DNA of 64,000 nucleotides, from contig NZ_JBQCJW010000004.1 of the NCBI RefSeq assembly GCF_051967575.1, positions 1 to 64,000 on the forward strand, given 5' to 3'. Numbering within the stretch: position 1 is the first letter of the stretch; every line of letters starts with the position of its first letter. Source of the stretch: Solibacillus silvestris_B. GTDB taxonomy: Bacteria > Bacillota > Bacilli > Bacillales_A > Planococcaceae. Under the pieces are notes generated by a model. It ran no database searches and was not told the origin of the DNA. It saw only the letters and a list, made by a program, of their open reading frames with translations. This document shows, piece by piece, positions 8,619-17,204 of this stretch. Position numbers and translations under genes: made by a program.

Positions 8619-9245
8619 ATGAAAAAAACAGTGAAATTCTTCTTTATTGCTCTATTGCTTATTTTTGGCCTGATTTTTACATTTCATTATCCTCTTCAAG
8701 TCCTCCTCGTTTCAAAAGGCAGTGAAGAACTAGTGAAAAAGGAAATTGTGTCCGTCGATGAAGTTCAAGAGGCAAACTTCCAATTCCAGACTGTGCAAAC
8801 CCTTGAGATTATGGATGTACTGAAGGCACAGTTAAAGAAGAGAGATTTTTCGGTAATCGGCTCGATCGCCATCCCCTCTGTTGATCTGGAGCTTCCGATC
8901 GGCAAAGGTGTTTCGGAATCGGTCATTGCGCTAGGTGCTGGCACACTAAAGCCTGACCAACAACCGGGCGCGGGAAATTACGCATTGGCAAGTCATTATA
9001 TCGAGGGCAAGGATATTCTCTTCGGCCCGCTATATCATGTGCAAATCGGCGATATCGCCTATATTAGCGACAAGGATTTTATACATGAATATAAAATTTC
9101 GACGATAGAGGTCATTCAGGATTCGGATGTGCATGTAATTTACGATGTGGAAGATCAAGTGCTTTTAACGCTCATTACATGTGCAGAGGCTGGAACAAAG
9201 CGGCTGCTTGTCCAAGGTGAATGGATTCAATCATACCCAATCTAA
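8619..9245 (+). CDS. Sortase (class A-like)
   Basis: A membrane-anchored transpeptidase that joins LPXTG-type surface proteins to the cell wall. One N-terminal membrane helix (residues 5-25) precedes the beta-barrel catalytic domain. The triad is visible: His in LASHYIEG, Cys in LTLITCAEAGT, Arg in KRLLVQGE. The 208-residue length and the GNYALASH...LFGPLYHV pattern fit class A enzymes of bacilli. The next large gene encodes a protein ending in LPQTN plus a membrane tail, a probable substrate. The ribosome binding site is weak (AGGAAAT). The gene precedes the SLH-CAP gene by 17 bases, suggesting co-transcription. Confidence 0.9.
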   Translation: MKKTVKFFFIALLLIFGLIFTFHYPLQVLLVSKGSEELVKKEIVSVDEVQEANFQFQTVQTLEIMDVLKAQLKKRDFSVIGSIAIPSVDLELPIGKGVSESVIALGAGTLKPDQQPGAGNYALASHYIEGKDILFGPLYHVQIGDIAYISDKDFIHEYKISTIEVIQDSDVHVIYDVEDQVLLTLITCAEAGTKRLLVQGEWIQSYPI

Positions 9246-9262
9246 CAATATGGAGGTCAAAT

Positions 9263-10606
9263 ATGAAAAAGCTCATAATGCTATTTTCTCTAGTGCTCAG
9301 TACATTTTTCATCACTACAACTGTCGAAGCAAGCTTTAAAGATGTACCCGCGAATCACCGCTATGCAACGGAAATCAATTGGGGCGTGAAAAAGCAAATC
9401 ATTAGCGGTTACGATGACAATACGTTCAAACCCGATGCAAATGTGACAGAGGCCCAATTCGCCAAAATTTATACGAACTTTTTCAATTTCGATAAAAGTA
9501 AGCAAACCGTCAGCGGCGAACATTGGAGCAACGAATTTTACCGTACGCTGCAGGATTACGATATTGAAATGCTCGGAACAAACATCTCCAAAATGAGGTC
9601 AGCTTCGATCAATCGCGGCACAGTTGCGGAAATGATCGGCTACGGTTTAGGCACTGCACGCAGTGTTCCTGATGCAATAGATTACTTATTCGAGCAAAAA
9701 ATTACGAACGGCAAATTCGCCAATAAAGCAAATCCATTGGACCGTTTTGGCGCAGCGGAAAAAATTACACGCGCGGAATTGGTTGTATTTTTCTATCGCT
9801 TGGAGCAAATGGGCAAAAACAAACTGGATCGTTCTGTCATTGCAAAGCATGCAAAAAACTATCCTGCTAATGAGTTAACGAAGAAATACAAAAAAATCAG
9901 CCATTTAATAGACAATGTATATATCGGCATAACAGAAGCAGAGCCAAAAAATTTGGCGTTTGAATTATTCAAAGGAAATCAGGCAGTCGCCGGCTATATT
10001 TCAAAAGACGGCACGCAAATTGGCAGCTACACAATCGGCAAGAGCTATTCCGCTTCGGAAAAAGTGGAAGAAACAATTAACGGAAAAGCCTATACTTTAT
10101 ATTTTGATCACCAAAAAAACAATAAACTTTTAGCAGCATACTGGACTGATCCTTCATTCGACTATTATAAGTACTACAGCAATGATGTACCGATGAAGGA
10201 TTCAATCGGCCATTCAAAGCTGACTATGCTTTTAATCAATAACTATCGTGCCAAGCTAAACTTGCCCGCACTTTCGCATTATGATGCATTAGTTCACGCT
10301 GCTTATGCACATTCGAAGGATATGCATAAAAACGATTATTTTGCCCATGCCGGAAAAAATGGCACAAAAGCGGAAAATCGCATCACAGCAGCAGGATTAA
10401 AATATAAAGTAATGAGCAAGCAAGCCGTCGTCGGAGAAAATCTGGCATTTCTGGGCGCATCCCGCAACGGCCCTTTTGATGCAGTGAACAACTGGATTAA
10501 CTCCCCATCTCACCGCAGTGTGCTTTCTTTTAAAGATTTCACAGTAATGGCTGTAGGAGTAACGAACGGCTACTTCACATTAAACTTCATGGATCCGGAA
10601 TATTGA
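9263..10606 (+). CDS. Secreted SLH/CAP-domain protein (YkwD-like)
   Basis: An exported protein with a cleavable signal peptide (about residues 1-23, ending TVEAS). An S-layer homology motif follows (FKDVPANHRYATEINWGVKKQIISGY, residues 24-75), then a second SLH-like segment at about 120-190. A middle region resembles CAP-associated N-domains, and a C-terminal CAP/SCP domain contains HSKDMHKNDYFAH and GENLAF. SLH motifs usually bind pyruvylated wall polymer, so the protein should sit on the wall. CAP function in bacilli is not settled. The start MKKLIML has GGAGGT 7 bases upstream; an in-frame upstream ATG at 9221 lies inside the sortase gene and lacks a site. A bidirectional terminator follows. 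Confidence 0.88.
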   Translation: MKKLIMLFSLVLSTFFITTTVEASFKDVPANHRYATEINWGVKKQIISGYDDNTFKPDANVTEAQFAKIYTNFFNFDKSKQTVSGEHWSNEFYRTLQDYDIEMLGTNISKMRSASINRGTVAEMIGYGLGTARSVPDAIDYLFEQKITNGKFANKANPLDRFGAAEKITRAELVVFFYRLEQMGKNKLDRSVIAKHAKNYPANELTKKYKKISHLIDNVYIGITEAEPKNLAFELFKGNQAVAGYISKDGTQIGSYTIGKSYSASEKVEETINGKAYTLYFDHQKNNKLLAAYWTDPSFDYYKYYSNDVPMKDSIGHSKLTMLLINNYRAKLNLPALSHYDALVHAAYAHSKDMHKNDYFAHAGKNGTKAENRITAAGLKYKVMSKQAVVGENLAFLGASRNGPFDAVNNWINSPSHRSVLSFKDFTVMAVGVTNGYFTLNFMDPEY

Positions 10607-10630
10607 CTTTAATCGTCACAGCCGCAAATT

Positions 10631-10672
10631 AAAAGACTGCCTGATAAATTTCTTATCAGGCAGTCTTTTATT
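10631..10672. terminator. Bidirectional intrinsic terminator
   Basis: A perfect 17-bp stem (10631-10647 with 10653-10669) with a 5-base loop and flanking A/T runs. It lies between the convergent CAP gene and the giant surface protein gene. Confidence 0.92.
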
Positions 10673-10673
10673 T

Positions 10674-13600
10674 TTAGTTCGCTTCTTTTCTGCGACGTGC
10701 TACTAATAATGCTGCAGCCGCCAATAAAGCTAAACCGAACATCGTCGTCGCTGTACTGAAATCACCATTTGTTTGAGGCAATTTTACCCCTTCCGCCAAT
10801 AATAAATCTCTTAATGCATCAATATCTACTAGCTTTTCGAATTCGCGTTTCTGAGCTGGCGTCATCTTCAAGTAGTTATTATATAAAGCTAATAAGCGAT
10901 CTAATTCATCGGCAGTCGGCAACTCTGATGGGTAGCCTAAAATCAAGTCTTTTAAGCTATTAATCTCTTGTACAATTGCTGGCGGCAATTGTACAGCCGA
11001 CGTTGTTGGTGTGCTTCCTGTCGTTGTGCTTCCACCAGTGTTTGTCGGTGGTGTGCCCGGATTTGTCGGCTCACCTGGGTTTGTCGGTGGTGTGCCCGGA
11101 TTTGTTGGCTCACCTGGGTTTGTCGGTGGTGTGCCCGGATTTGTCGGCTCACCTGGGTTTGTCGGTGGTGTGCCCGGATTTGTCGGCTCACCTGGGTTTG
11201 TCGGTGGTGTGCCTGGATTTGTTGGCTCACCTGGGTTTGTCGGTGGTGTGCCTGGATTTGTCGGCTCACCTGGGTTTGTTGGTGGTGTGCCTGGATTTGT
11301 CGGCTCACCTGGGTTTGTNNNNNNNNNNNNNNNNNNNNNNNNNNNNNNNNNNNNNNNNNNNNNNNNNNNNNNNNNNNNNNNNNNNNNNNNNNNNNNNNNN
11401 NNNNNNNNNNNNNNNNNNGGTGGTGTGCCTGGATTTGTCGGCTCACCTGGGTTTGTTGGTGGTGTGCCTGGATTTGTCGGCTCACCTGGGTTTGTTGGTG
11501 GTGTGCCTGGATTTGTCGGCTCACCTGGGTTTGTTGGTGGTGTGCCTGGATTTGTCGGCTCACCTGGGTTTGTTGGTGGTGTGCCTGGATTTGTCGGCTC
11601 ACCTGGGTTTGTTGGTGGTGTGCCTGGATTTGTCGGCTCACCTGGGTTTGTCGGTGGTGTGCCTGGATTTGTCGGCTCACCTGGGTTTGTCGGTGGTGGC
11701 GTGTTGCCTCCTCCGCCCGGTGTCGGTGTTACCGGATTTTCCGGCTTAAACACCGCATCACAATTTTGGGTTGTAATCGTCCCTAATAACGTTGTACCTT
11801 CATATACTTTGTACGTGCCTGGTTCAACTGTATAAGGAACCGTTATTTTCCCATCCGCATCAGTTGTGCCTGCTGCAATCGTGTTTTCATTTGCATCTTT
11901 AATCGTAACTGTGATGTTTGGACGATTCATACCATATTGATTTTGGACAGTTAATGTAAAGATTGGACAGGAGTTTGTTGGAACTTGTACCGAAGCTCCA
12001 CAAATTTCATCGATATAGCTAACATTAATTGTCCCTAACTCGCTTCCGGAAGTATTAAACACTTTATATGTTTCACCTTCTTGCAGCGTTCCATCTACTT
12101 TACTATATACAATTTGACCAGCTGAATTTGTCACAGAAGTCGCTACAACTGTACCATCAGCTTTCTTAATAACAATTGTTACATTTGCCCCTACTGGTTG
12201 TACGTTAGAATTATTAATTGTTAATGTAAATTGTGGACAAGCGTTTTTAATTACATCATCTACACAAGTAGATGTATATGTTACTTTAACATCCCCAATT
12301 TTTTCTCCTTTAGAGCCATCAGTATTTACTTCATAAACTGAATATTGTCCTGGCGATTGATTTGGCGGTAATTGAATTTTTCCATCTCCATCTGTTGTTG
12401 ATGTAGTTAAATTTAACGGATTGCCAGAGCTATCTTCCACAATCACTTCTGCATTTTGTTTTGGCGTTCCATCTGGGTTTTTGACAGTGATGGCGAAAAC
12501 AGTACATGCTCTTGGCAATTCAACTACCTCTTCACAATCACCCGTATAACTTAAGTCAAAATTTCCTAACTCTTTACCAGTAGTTTTAATTTTCACCTTA
12601 TAATTCCCTACTGGAGTTGTAGTAGCTAGTTGAACTTCCCCATTTTCGCCAACTGTAGCTTCGATTGTTTTTGTCAAATCTGTTGAATCCGTTAAAATCA
12701 CTACAGTCCCTTCAGACAAGTTACCATCTTCATCTTTTACAGTTAAAACAAATATCGGACAGCTTGGATTAGGTTGCACTTCTGCTTTGCAATCTGTAGT
12801 TGTTGTAAACTCGCCGATTTTAGTTGTACCATCTGCCTCGTAAACTATATATTTACCTGGTTCTAAATTGTTAAGTGTTACATTACCAGTACTATCAGTA
12901 GGATTAGTAACTGGAATTGTTTTACTGTCATCTTCAGTTTTCACAATTACCGTTTTTCCGCTTACCGGTTTTCCATCTGCATCTTTAACAGTTAATGTGA
13001 AAGTCGGGCATTTTGGTGCTTGAGTTAGTGATGTTCCACAGTCATCTCTATAGGATACTGTAATTTCACCTAAATACTGACTTCCTTCATAGACAGTATA
13101 TTTCCCAGCCGGCGTTGTAGATGGAATTGTAATTTTACCATTCGCATCTGTAATTAATGGAGTAGCTGTAGTTACTTGGTTATCTGATGAATCCTTTAAT
13201 GTAACTGTAACACCTACACGTGGCTTGTCGTTGCCATCAGCATCTTTTTCATTTAGTGTAACCGTGAATACTGGGCATGATGGTGAAGGTTTAATTTCTA
13301 TATTACATGGCGAATTACCATAGTTTACATCAATTTCTTTTGTAATACCGCCATACGTAACGTCATATTTGCCAGCAGCTAATACCGGTTCATTACCACT
13401 TGCACCTTCACTATGCTTAAATACAAGTTTACCGTTCGTACCAATTGTATATTCCACAGTTTTTTCAGTGGATTTGTTTTTAAACGTTACTTTGTTTCCT
13501 GTAACATAAGGTTTTCCATCAACATCATAAAGGGTTACTGTAAATTTACTGCAAGCCAAAGTTGTTGGAATGTTTGATAACTGTATGACTTGATATCCAG

Positions 13601-16600
13601 CATACTTACCGGATGTCTCAACTTTCGCTGGATCAAGTTCAAACTCGTATGTCAGTGGCTGATAACCAGGCACCGTTTCCTCCACAACTTTATATTTCTG
13701 GCCTTGTGTGCTTTGTGCCAATTTCAGACCATAGTCTAAGTATCCATCTGCATTCGTTGTTTTTGATGCCAACAACGTGCTCCCTGTATATGGACCAAAT
13801 AAATCAAACTTCACATTTGGCATTGGCTGCCCTGTGCTGGCGTCTGTCTTTAAAATAACTAGCTTCATCGTGCTAACACTGCCTCCACCGCTATAAGTGA
13901 AGTTGGCATGGCTATATTGATCAGAGCCTTGACTACCATCAGCACTTGTGTATGAAACTTCCACCAAATTTTCAAGGGCGCTTCCTGAAGGACCCATGAA
14001 AACTGTAGAATACTCTACGTAATAGGCTTTATCGCCATCAGGTAAATTCAATGTAAATACACCATTTTCGATATCGACTATTAAATTCTCATTCGTTAGT
14101 ATTACAGGGTTCCCTTTTGCAGGAGTTGAGTTAATACCTGTAAAATTCATTTCCCATACTTTAAATGAATCTTTTAATATCAGCTGTGATGGATCTCCAT
14201 CGATTTTGCCAACAGTATCAGTAATGACAATATTATTTAACTCCGATTGTGCATAGTTAAATTTAAAATTCCAATTAACTTTTGGCGAAGTACCATCTTG
14301 CGTACCTTCTTTATGCAGAATCTTTTCTGTATGCTCTACCGCCACTGTTTTTCCCCATGAAGCATTTGCTGTCGTAGACGTACCTTCATAAAGTGCAGCT
14401 TCGTTTAGAATAGTCTCTTTACCTGAACCATGCGGGAATACTTGATCCGCATCAATCGATTCATAAGTAATTTTGTAAGGCCCAATAATCGCTCCTAATT
14501 CAAGAACGATTTCATTATCCTTGCCTGATATGTTTGGAATCGTTTTTACCGGCCCCGGAACAAATGAGCCTGCTGCATCAAGGGCGCCCTCCGTCACTGT
14601 AATACTTTTCACTTTTTGACTCTCTGGTAACGAATCTTTAAAAATAGCATTGGTAAATGAGTTATAGTTAAAGTTCACCTCAACATCCCAATGGAATGTT
14701 TTTGTTTGATAGTTGTAATAGCCTTCTTTTTTACCATTTGCTTTTTGCTCTTCCTTGATAGATTGGGAAGCACTATCTGTTGTTGAGGCTGTTCCGAATA
14801 TACCTGTATTAGTTAAATTAACCGTATTTTGATAAGTACGATCATTGACACCTGAATCTTTAATTGTATACTCCGTCGTGTAAGTAACAACTACTTCTTC
14901 ACTTACAGCCTTATTTAACACTAGCTCAAACCCAGTTTCTTTTCCATCCGCTTCTGTAGTTGTAGTAAAGGTGAAGTCAGTGAATGACTGTCCACCAACT
15001 GTGACTATCGGTGTCCCTTGTACTTTTAAAAGCGAGCCGTTATATGTGTCTACAAAAGTAGTTCCACTTGCTAAATTATAGCCTGCTGAATTGGCTTTAA
15101 TTTTCCAATTCATCGTTTTATCTGCATAGTTTACACCTTCTGCAGTTTTATCTAGTACGAATCTTTCTTTCGGGTACGAAGCCGCTACCGTACTTGTACC
15201 ACCCGTTGTCATATCTTGCCTTGTAACTGTATTCTTATTTGTTAAACCATTTGTTGGATAAATGCCAGATGGTTTCGTTTTATATTTGATTGTATACGCT
15301 TCTGTTACTTCTTGCTTGAATGTTAAAGTAAATCCATTCGTATCATCGTTAGGAGTTACTGTGTATAAATTTGAGTCGACGGCTATTGTACCCGCTTCAT
15401 CATATACTACTATGTTCCCTTCAAGTACATGTCCTTGTGTCCACGTATCAGTTAACACAGCATTAACTTGCGATATTGTGCGCTTATTGTGATTATATTT
15501 AATCGTCCAATTTGCTGTTAAATCATTATTAGGGCCTGAAACTGTTTTTTGCAATGGAGTGCCGAATGATACTGGTACATTTTTCTTACCGGACGGTATC
15601 CCATTATATTTAGCTTCATTGCCAAAATTGGCACTAGCGACGTTACCCGGGTCACCGATTTTTGTTTTATAAACAATACGGTAGCCTGTATATTCTTTAT
15701 TTGGTAAATCGATTTCCATTGCTTTACCGCTAATGGTTGGTAATGAAGTTACAGGCGAACCCTCTGTGACAGTTCCATTCGGTGCAATATTTAATTCTGT
15801 AATCGAAACAATGGAATCAAATTCATGAGCACCTGTTAAGGTATCGCTGAATTTTGTAGAACCGCTTGCAGTGTTGACAGTTAGATTTGTATTTACATCT
15901 ACAGTCCACGTAATGAATTCGCTGTTTTTTCCACTTCTATCAGCAGCACCATTTTTAGTGATTGTATTTCCAGTAGATGCGGGTGTGTAATTCAAAGTAA
16001 TGACTTCAAATCCGGGTACTTGTATTGTATCTTGCCAATTACCGCTAGTCGATTGAAGCTTTCCACTCACTTCAAACCAGGCCTCAGTTGGCAATCCACC
16101 CGATTCACCTCTAATATTCTCTGAAAACGTTACAATTGCTGTTTGTCCTGAGATAGTGACAGTTCCAATAATCATAGTTCCCATGTATAAATCTTGGGGA
16201 GTGACAGTTAATTGAGCAAACTGTGAAGGCAACTCATAGCTCAATGTAGAGCCAGCCCCATAATTATGACCGGCTTCTAAGTTTAGCACCACCCTATATT
16301 TGATTTCACTTCCAAGTGGCGCAGAAACAGAAGAACTCACTTCTAGACCATTAATCTGAAGAGATATGTCCTCTCTTAATTTCGGATCTTGCCTATCAAC
16401 AACTGTATTAAATGTCAGTGCCGCTGAATCAGGTGTTGCAGTAATAGTATTCATCAATGAATTTTCCAATTCAGATGCCGTCTCTTCGGCTGCATTCCCA
16501 TCGCTTAAATCCAAAGTATCCGTTCCATCATCCGCAAACACAGTCTGATAGGAACCAATTGGACCTAATATCGTCTGGAAAACGAGCAAAATTGTCAATA

Positions 16601-16622
16601 TTGCGATATTCAGTTTTTTCAT
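10674..16622 (-). CDS. Giant LPXTG-type cell-wall surface protein (adhesin-like)
   Basis: About 1980 residues plus an unresolved repeat gap. Order: signal peptide (1-31, ending VFADD); several collagen-binding/DUF11-like beta domains (about 50-900); a SpaA/Cna-B domain at about 919-1015 with putative isopeptide Lys (VILKTDAS) and Glu (KVVEETVPGY); seven Ig-like repeats starting with variants of CPxFTLTVKDxDG (about 1020-1630), joined by paired cysteines; a proline-rich stalk of 13-residue units (about 1641-1861); a helical segment; and the sorting signal LPQTN at about 1947 with membrane helix and RRRKE tail. It should be sortase-anchored and extend from the wall, probably for adhesion. The ATG has AAAGGAGG upstream. 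The convergent sortase gene is nearby. Confidence 0.9.
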   Translation of the reverse strand: MKKLNIAILTILLVFQTILGPIGSYQTVFADDGTDTLDLSDGNAAEETASELENSLMNTITATPDSAALTFNTVVDRQDPKLREDISLQINGLEVSSSVSAPLGSEIKYRVVLNLEAGHNYGAGSTLSYELPSQFAQLTVTPQDLYMGTMIIGTVTISGQTAIVTFSENIRGESGGLPTEAWFEVSGKLQSTSGNWQDTIQVPGFEVITLNYTPASTGNTITKNGAADRSGKNSEFITWTVDVNTNLTVNTASGSTKFSDTLTGAHEFDSIVSITELNIAPNGTVTEGSPVTSLPTISGKAMEIDLPNKEYTGYRIVYKTKIGDPGNVASANFGNEAKYNGIPSGKKNVPVSFGTPLQKTVSGPNNDLTANWTIKYNHNKRTISQVNAVLTDTWTQGHVLEGNIVVYDEAGTIAVDSNLYTVTPNDDTNGFTLTFKQEVTEAYTIKYKTKPSGIYPTNGLTNKNTVTRQDMTTGGTSTVAASYPKERFVLDKTAEGVNYADKTMNWKIKANSAGYNLASGTTFVDTYNGSLLKVQGTPIVTVGGQSFTDFTFTTTTEADGKETGFELVLNKAVSEEVVVTYTTEYTIKDSGVNDRTYQNTVNLTNTGIFGTASTTDSASQSIKEEQKANGKKEGYYNYQTKTFHWDVEVNFNYNSFTNAIFKDSLPESQKVKSITVTEGALDAAGSFVPGPVKTIPNISGKDNEIVLELGAIIGPYKITYESIDADQVFPHGSGKETILNEAALYEGTSTTANASWGKTVAVEHTEKILHKEGTQDGTSPKVNWNFKFNYAQSELNNIVITDTVGKIDGDPSQLILKDSFKVWEMNFTGINSTPAKGNPVILTNENLIVDIENGVFTLNLPDGDKAYYVEYSTVFMGPSGSALENLVEVSYTSADGSQGSDQYSHANFTYSGGGSVSTMKLVILKTDASTGQPMPNVKFDLFGPYTGSTLLASKTTNADGYLDYGLKLAQSTQGQKYKVVEETVPGYQPLTYEFELDPAKVETSGKYAGYQVIQLSNIPTTLACSKFTVTLYDVDGKPYVTGNKVTFKNKSTEKTVEYTIGTNGKLVFKHSEGASGNEPVLAAGKYDVTYGGITKEIDVNYGNSPCNIEIKPSPSCPVFTVTLNEKDADGNDKPRVGVTVTLKDSSDNQVTTATPLITDANGKITIPSTTPAGKYTVYEGSQYLGEITVSYRDDCGTSLTQAPKCPTFTLTVKDADGKPVSGKTVIVKTEDDSKTIPVTNPTDSTGNVTLNNLEPGKYIVYEADGTTKIGEFTTTTDCKAEVQPNPSCPIFVLTVKDEDGNLSEGTVVILTDSTDLTKTIEATVGENGEVQLATTTPVGNYKVKIKTTGKELGNFDLSYTGDCEEVVELPRACTVFAITVKNPDGTPKQNAEVIVEDSSGNPLNLTTSTTDGDGKIQLPPNQSPGQYSVYEVNTDGSKGEKIGDVKVTYTSTCVDDVIKNACPQFTLTINNSNVQPVGANVTIVIKKADGTVVATSVTNSAGQIVYSKVDGTLQEGETYKVFNTSGSELGTINVSYIDEICGASVQVPTNSCPIFTLTVQNQYGMNRPNITVTIKDANENTIAAGTTDADGKITVPYTVEPGTYKVYEGTTLLGTITTQNCDAVFKPENPVTPTPGGGGNTPPPTNPGEPTNPGTPPTNPGEPTNPGTPPTNPGEPTNPGTPPTNPGEPTNPGTPPTNPGEPTNPGTPPTNPGEPTNPGTPPTNPGEPTNPGTPXXXXXXXXXXXXXXXXXXXXXXXXXXXXXXXXXXTNPGEPTNPGTPPTNPGEPTNPGTPPTNPGEPTNPGTPPTNPGEPTNPGTPPTNPGEPTNPGTPPTNPGEPTNPGTPPTNPGEPTNPGTPPTNTGGSTTTGSTPTTSAVQLPPAIVQEINSLKDLILGYPSELPTADELDRLLALYNNYLKMTPAQKREFEKLVDIDALRDLLLAEGVKLPQTNGDFSTATTMFGLALLAAAALLVARRRKEAN
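11041..11700. repeat. 39-bp tandem coding repeat (13-residue Pro-rich stalk)
   Basis: Seven units on each side of an assembly gap encode PTNPGEPTNPGTP. Units differ only by silent C/T changes (GTGCCCGG/GTGCCTGG, GTCGG/GTTGG), the sign of recent amplification or gene conversion. The true copy number is unknown. Confidence 0.95.
11319..11418. other. Assembly gap (100 N)
   Basis: Exactly 100 N inside the 39-bp repeat array, a standard placeholder for a gap of unknown size. The flanks match the same repeat phase, so the missing length should be 1 plus a multiple of 39. Confidence 0.97.
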
Positions 16623-16925
16623 TCTGCGATATATCCTCCTTTTTTATTCAATAAAATACTTTTTATTACATCCCCCTTTCTATTCATCTTTCCGATCATT
16701 TCAATATTACTATCCACCTCTGTACAAATTCTGTACAAGTTGGCAAATCATCAGATGAATGGAAACTGAGTTCGAGTACAAACTCTTGTGAAAATTTTTT
16801 TAAAATACTATTTATGCTGTGTTTAGTTTTCTTATTTGGGCATGAATAGGGAGGAAAAAGGATACCTTCATTAATTTAATTCTCAATTTCCTATAGAAGC
16901 GGTCAGTTGGCTGGCTTGCGAAAAT

Positions 16926-17075
16926 ATAATCCTCACTACAAGACAGATAATCCTCGCTATGCACAGGATAATCTTCACTAGCGTTCTCATAATCCTCAAT
17001 TAGTGTGGCGTCATCCTCAGTTCAGACAAGATGGCAAAATATAATCCTCGAATTCCCAGAATACTCCTCACCATT
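16926..17075. repeat. ATAATCCTCA array with 21-bp period
   Basis: Seven copies of a motif close to ATAATCCTCA. The CCTCA cores (variants CCTCG, CTTCA) start at 16931, 16952, 16973, 16994 and 17015, exactly 21 bp apart, and then at 17046 and 17066. The intervening 11 bases are not conserved. The array lies in the 580-bp gene-free region between ywfO and the surface protein gene. The same motif pair with 21-bp spacing recurs at 55.4 kb. Confidence 0.75.
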
Positions 17076-17151
17076 TTTAGTGGCATAATCAATTATTCAG
17101 GAATGGATAGGTCTTCTCACTTTTTCACATATACAAATGCATAATCGAAAC

Positions 17152-17192
17152 TAAAAAAGATATCCCGCAAGTACAAGCCTACGAGATATCTT
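17152..17192 (-). terminator. Intrinsic terminator of ywfO
   Basis: AAGATATC (17158-17165) pairs with GATATCTT (17185-17192). On the minus strand it is followed by a TTTTTT run, just past the ywfO stop. Confidence 0.75.
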
Positions 17193-17204
17193 CTTCAATT
17201 TCCG

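Noticed and set aside
11041..11700. CRISPR-like array
   Set aside because: Units are contiguous and in frame without spacers and encode a protein stalk.
10968..11835. Long open frames antisense to, and in other frames of, the 39-bp repeat
   Set aside because: A 39-bp repeat without stop codons gives open frames in several phases automatically; composition is biased and start sites are absent.
16926..17075. CRISPR array
   Set aside because: Repeats are only 10 bp and spacers 11 bp, too short; no cas genes in the window.
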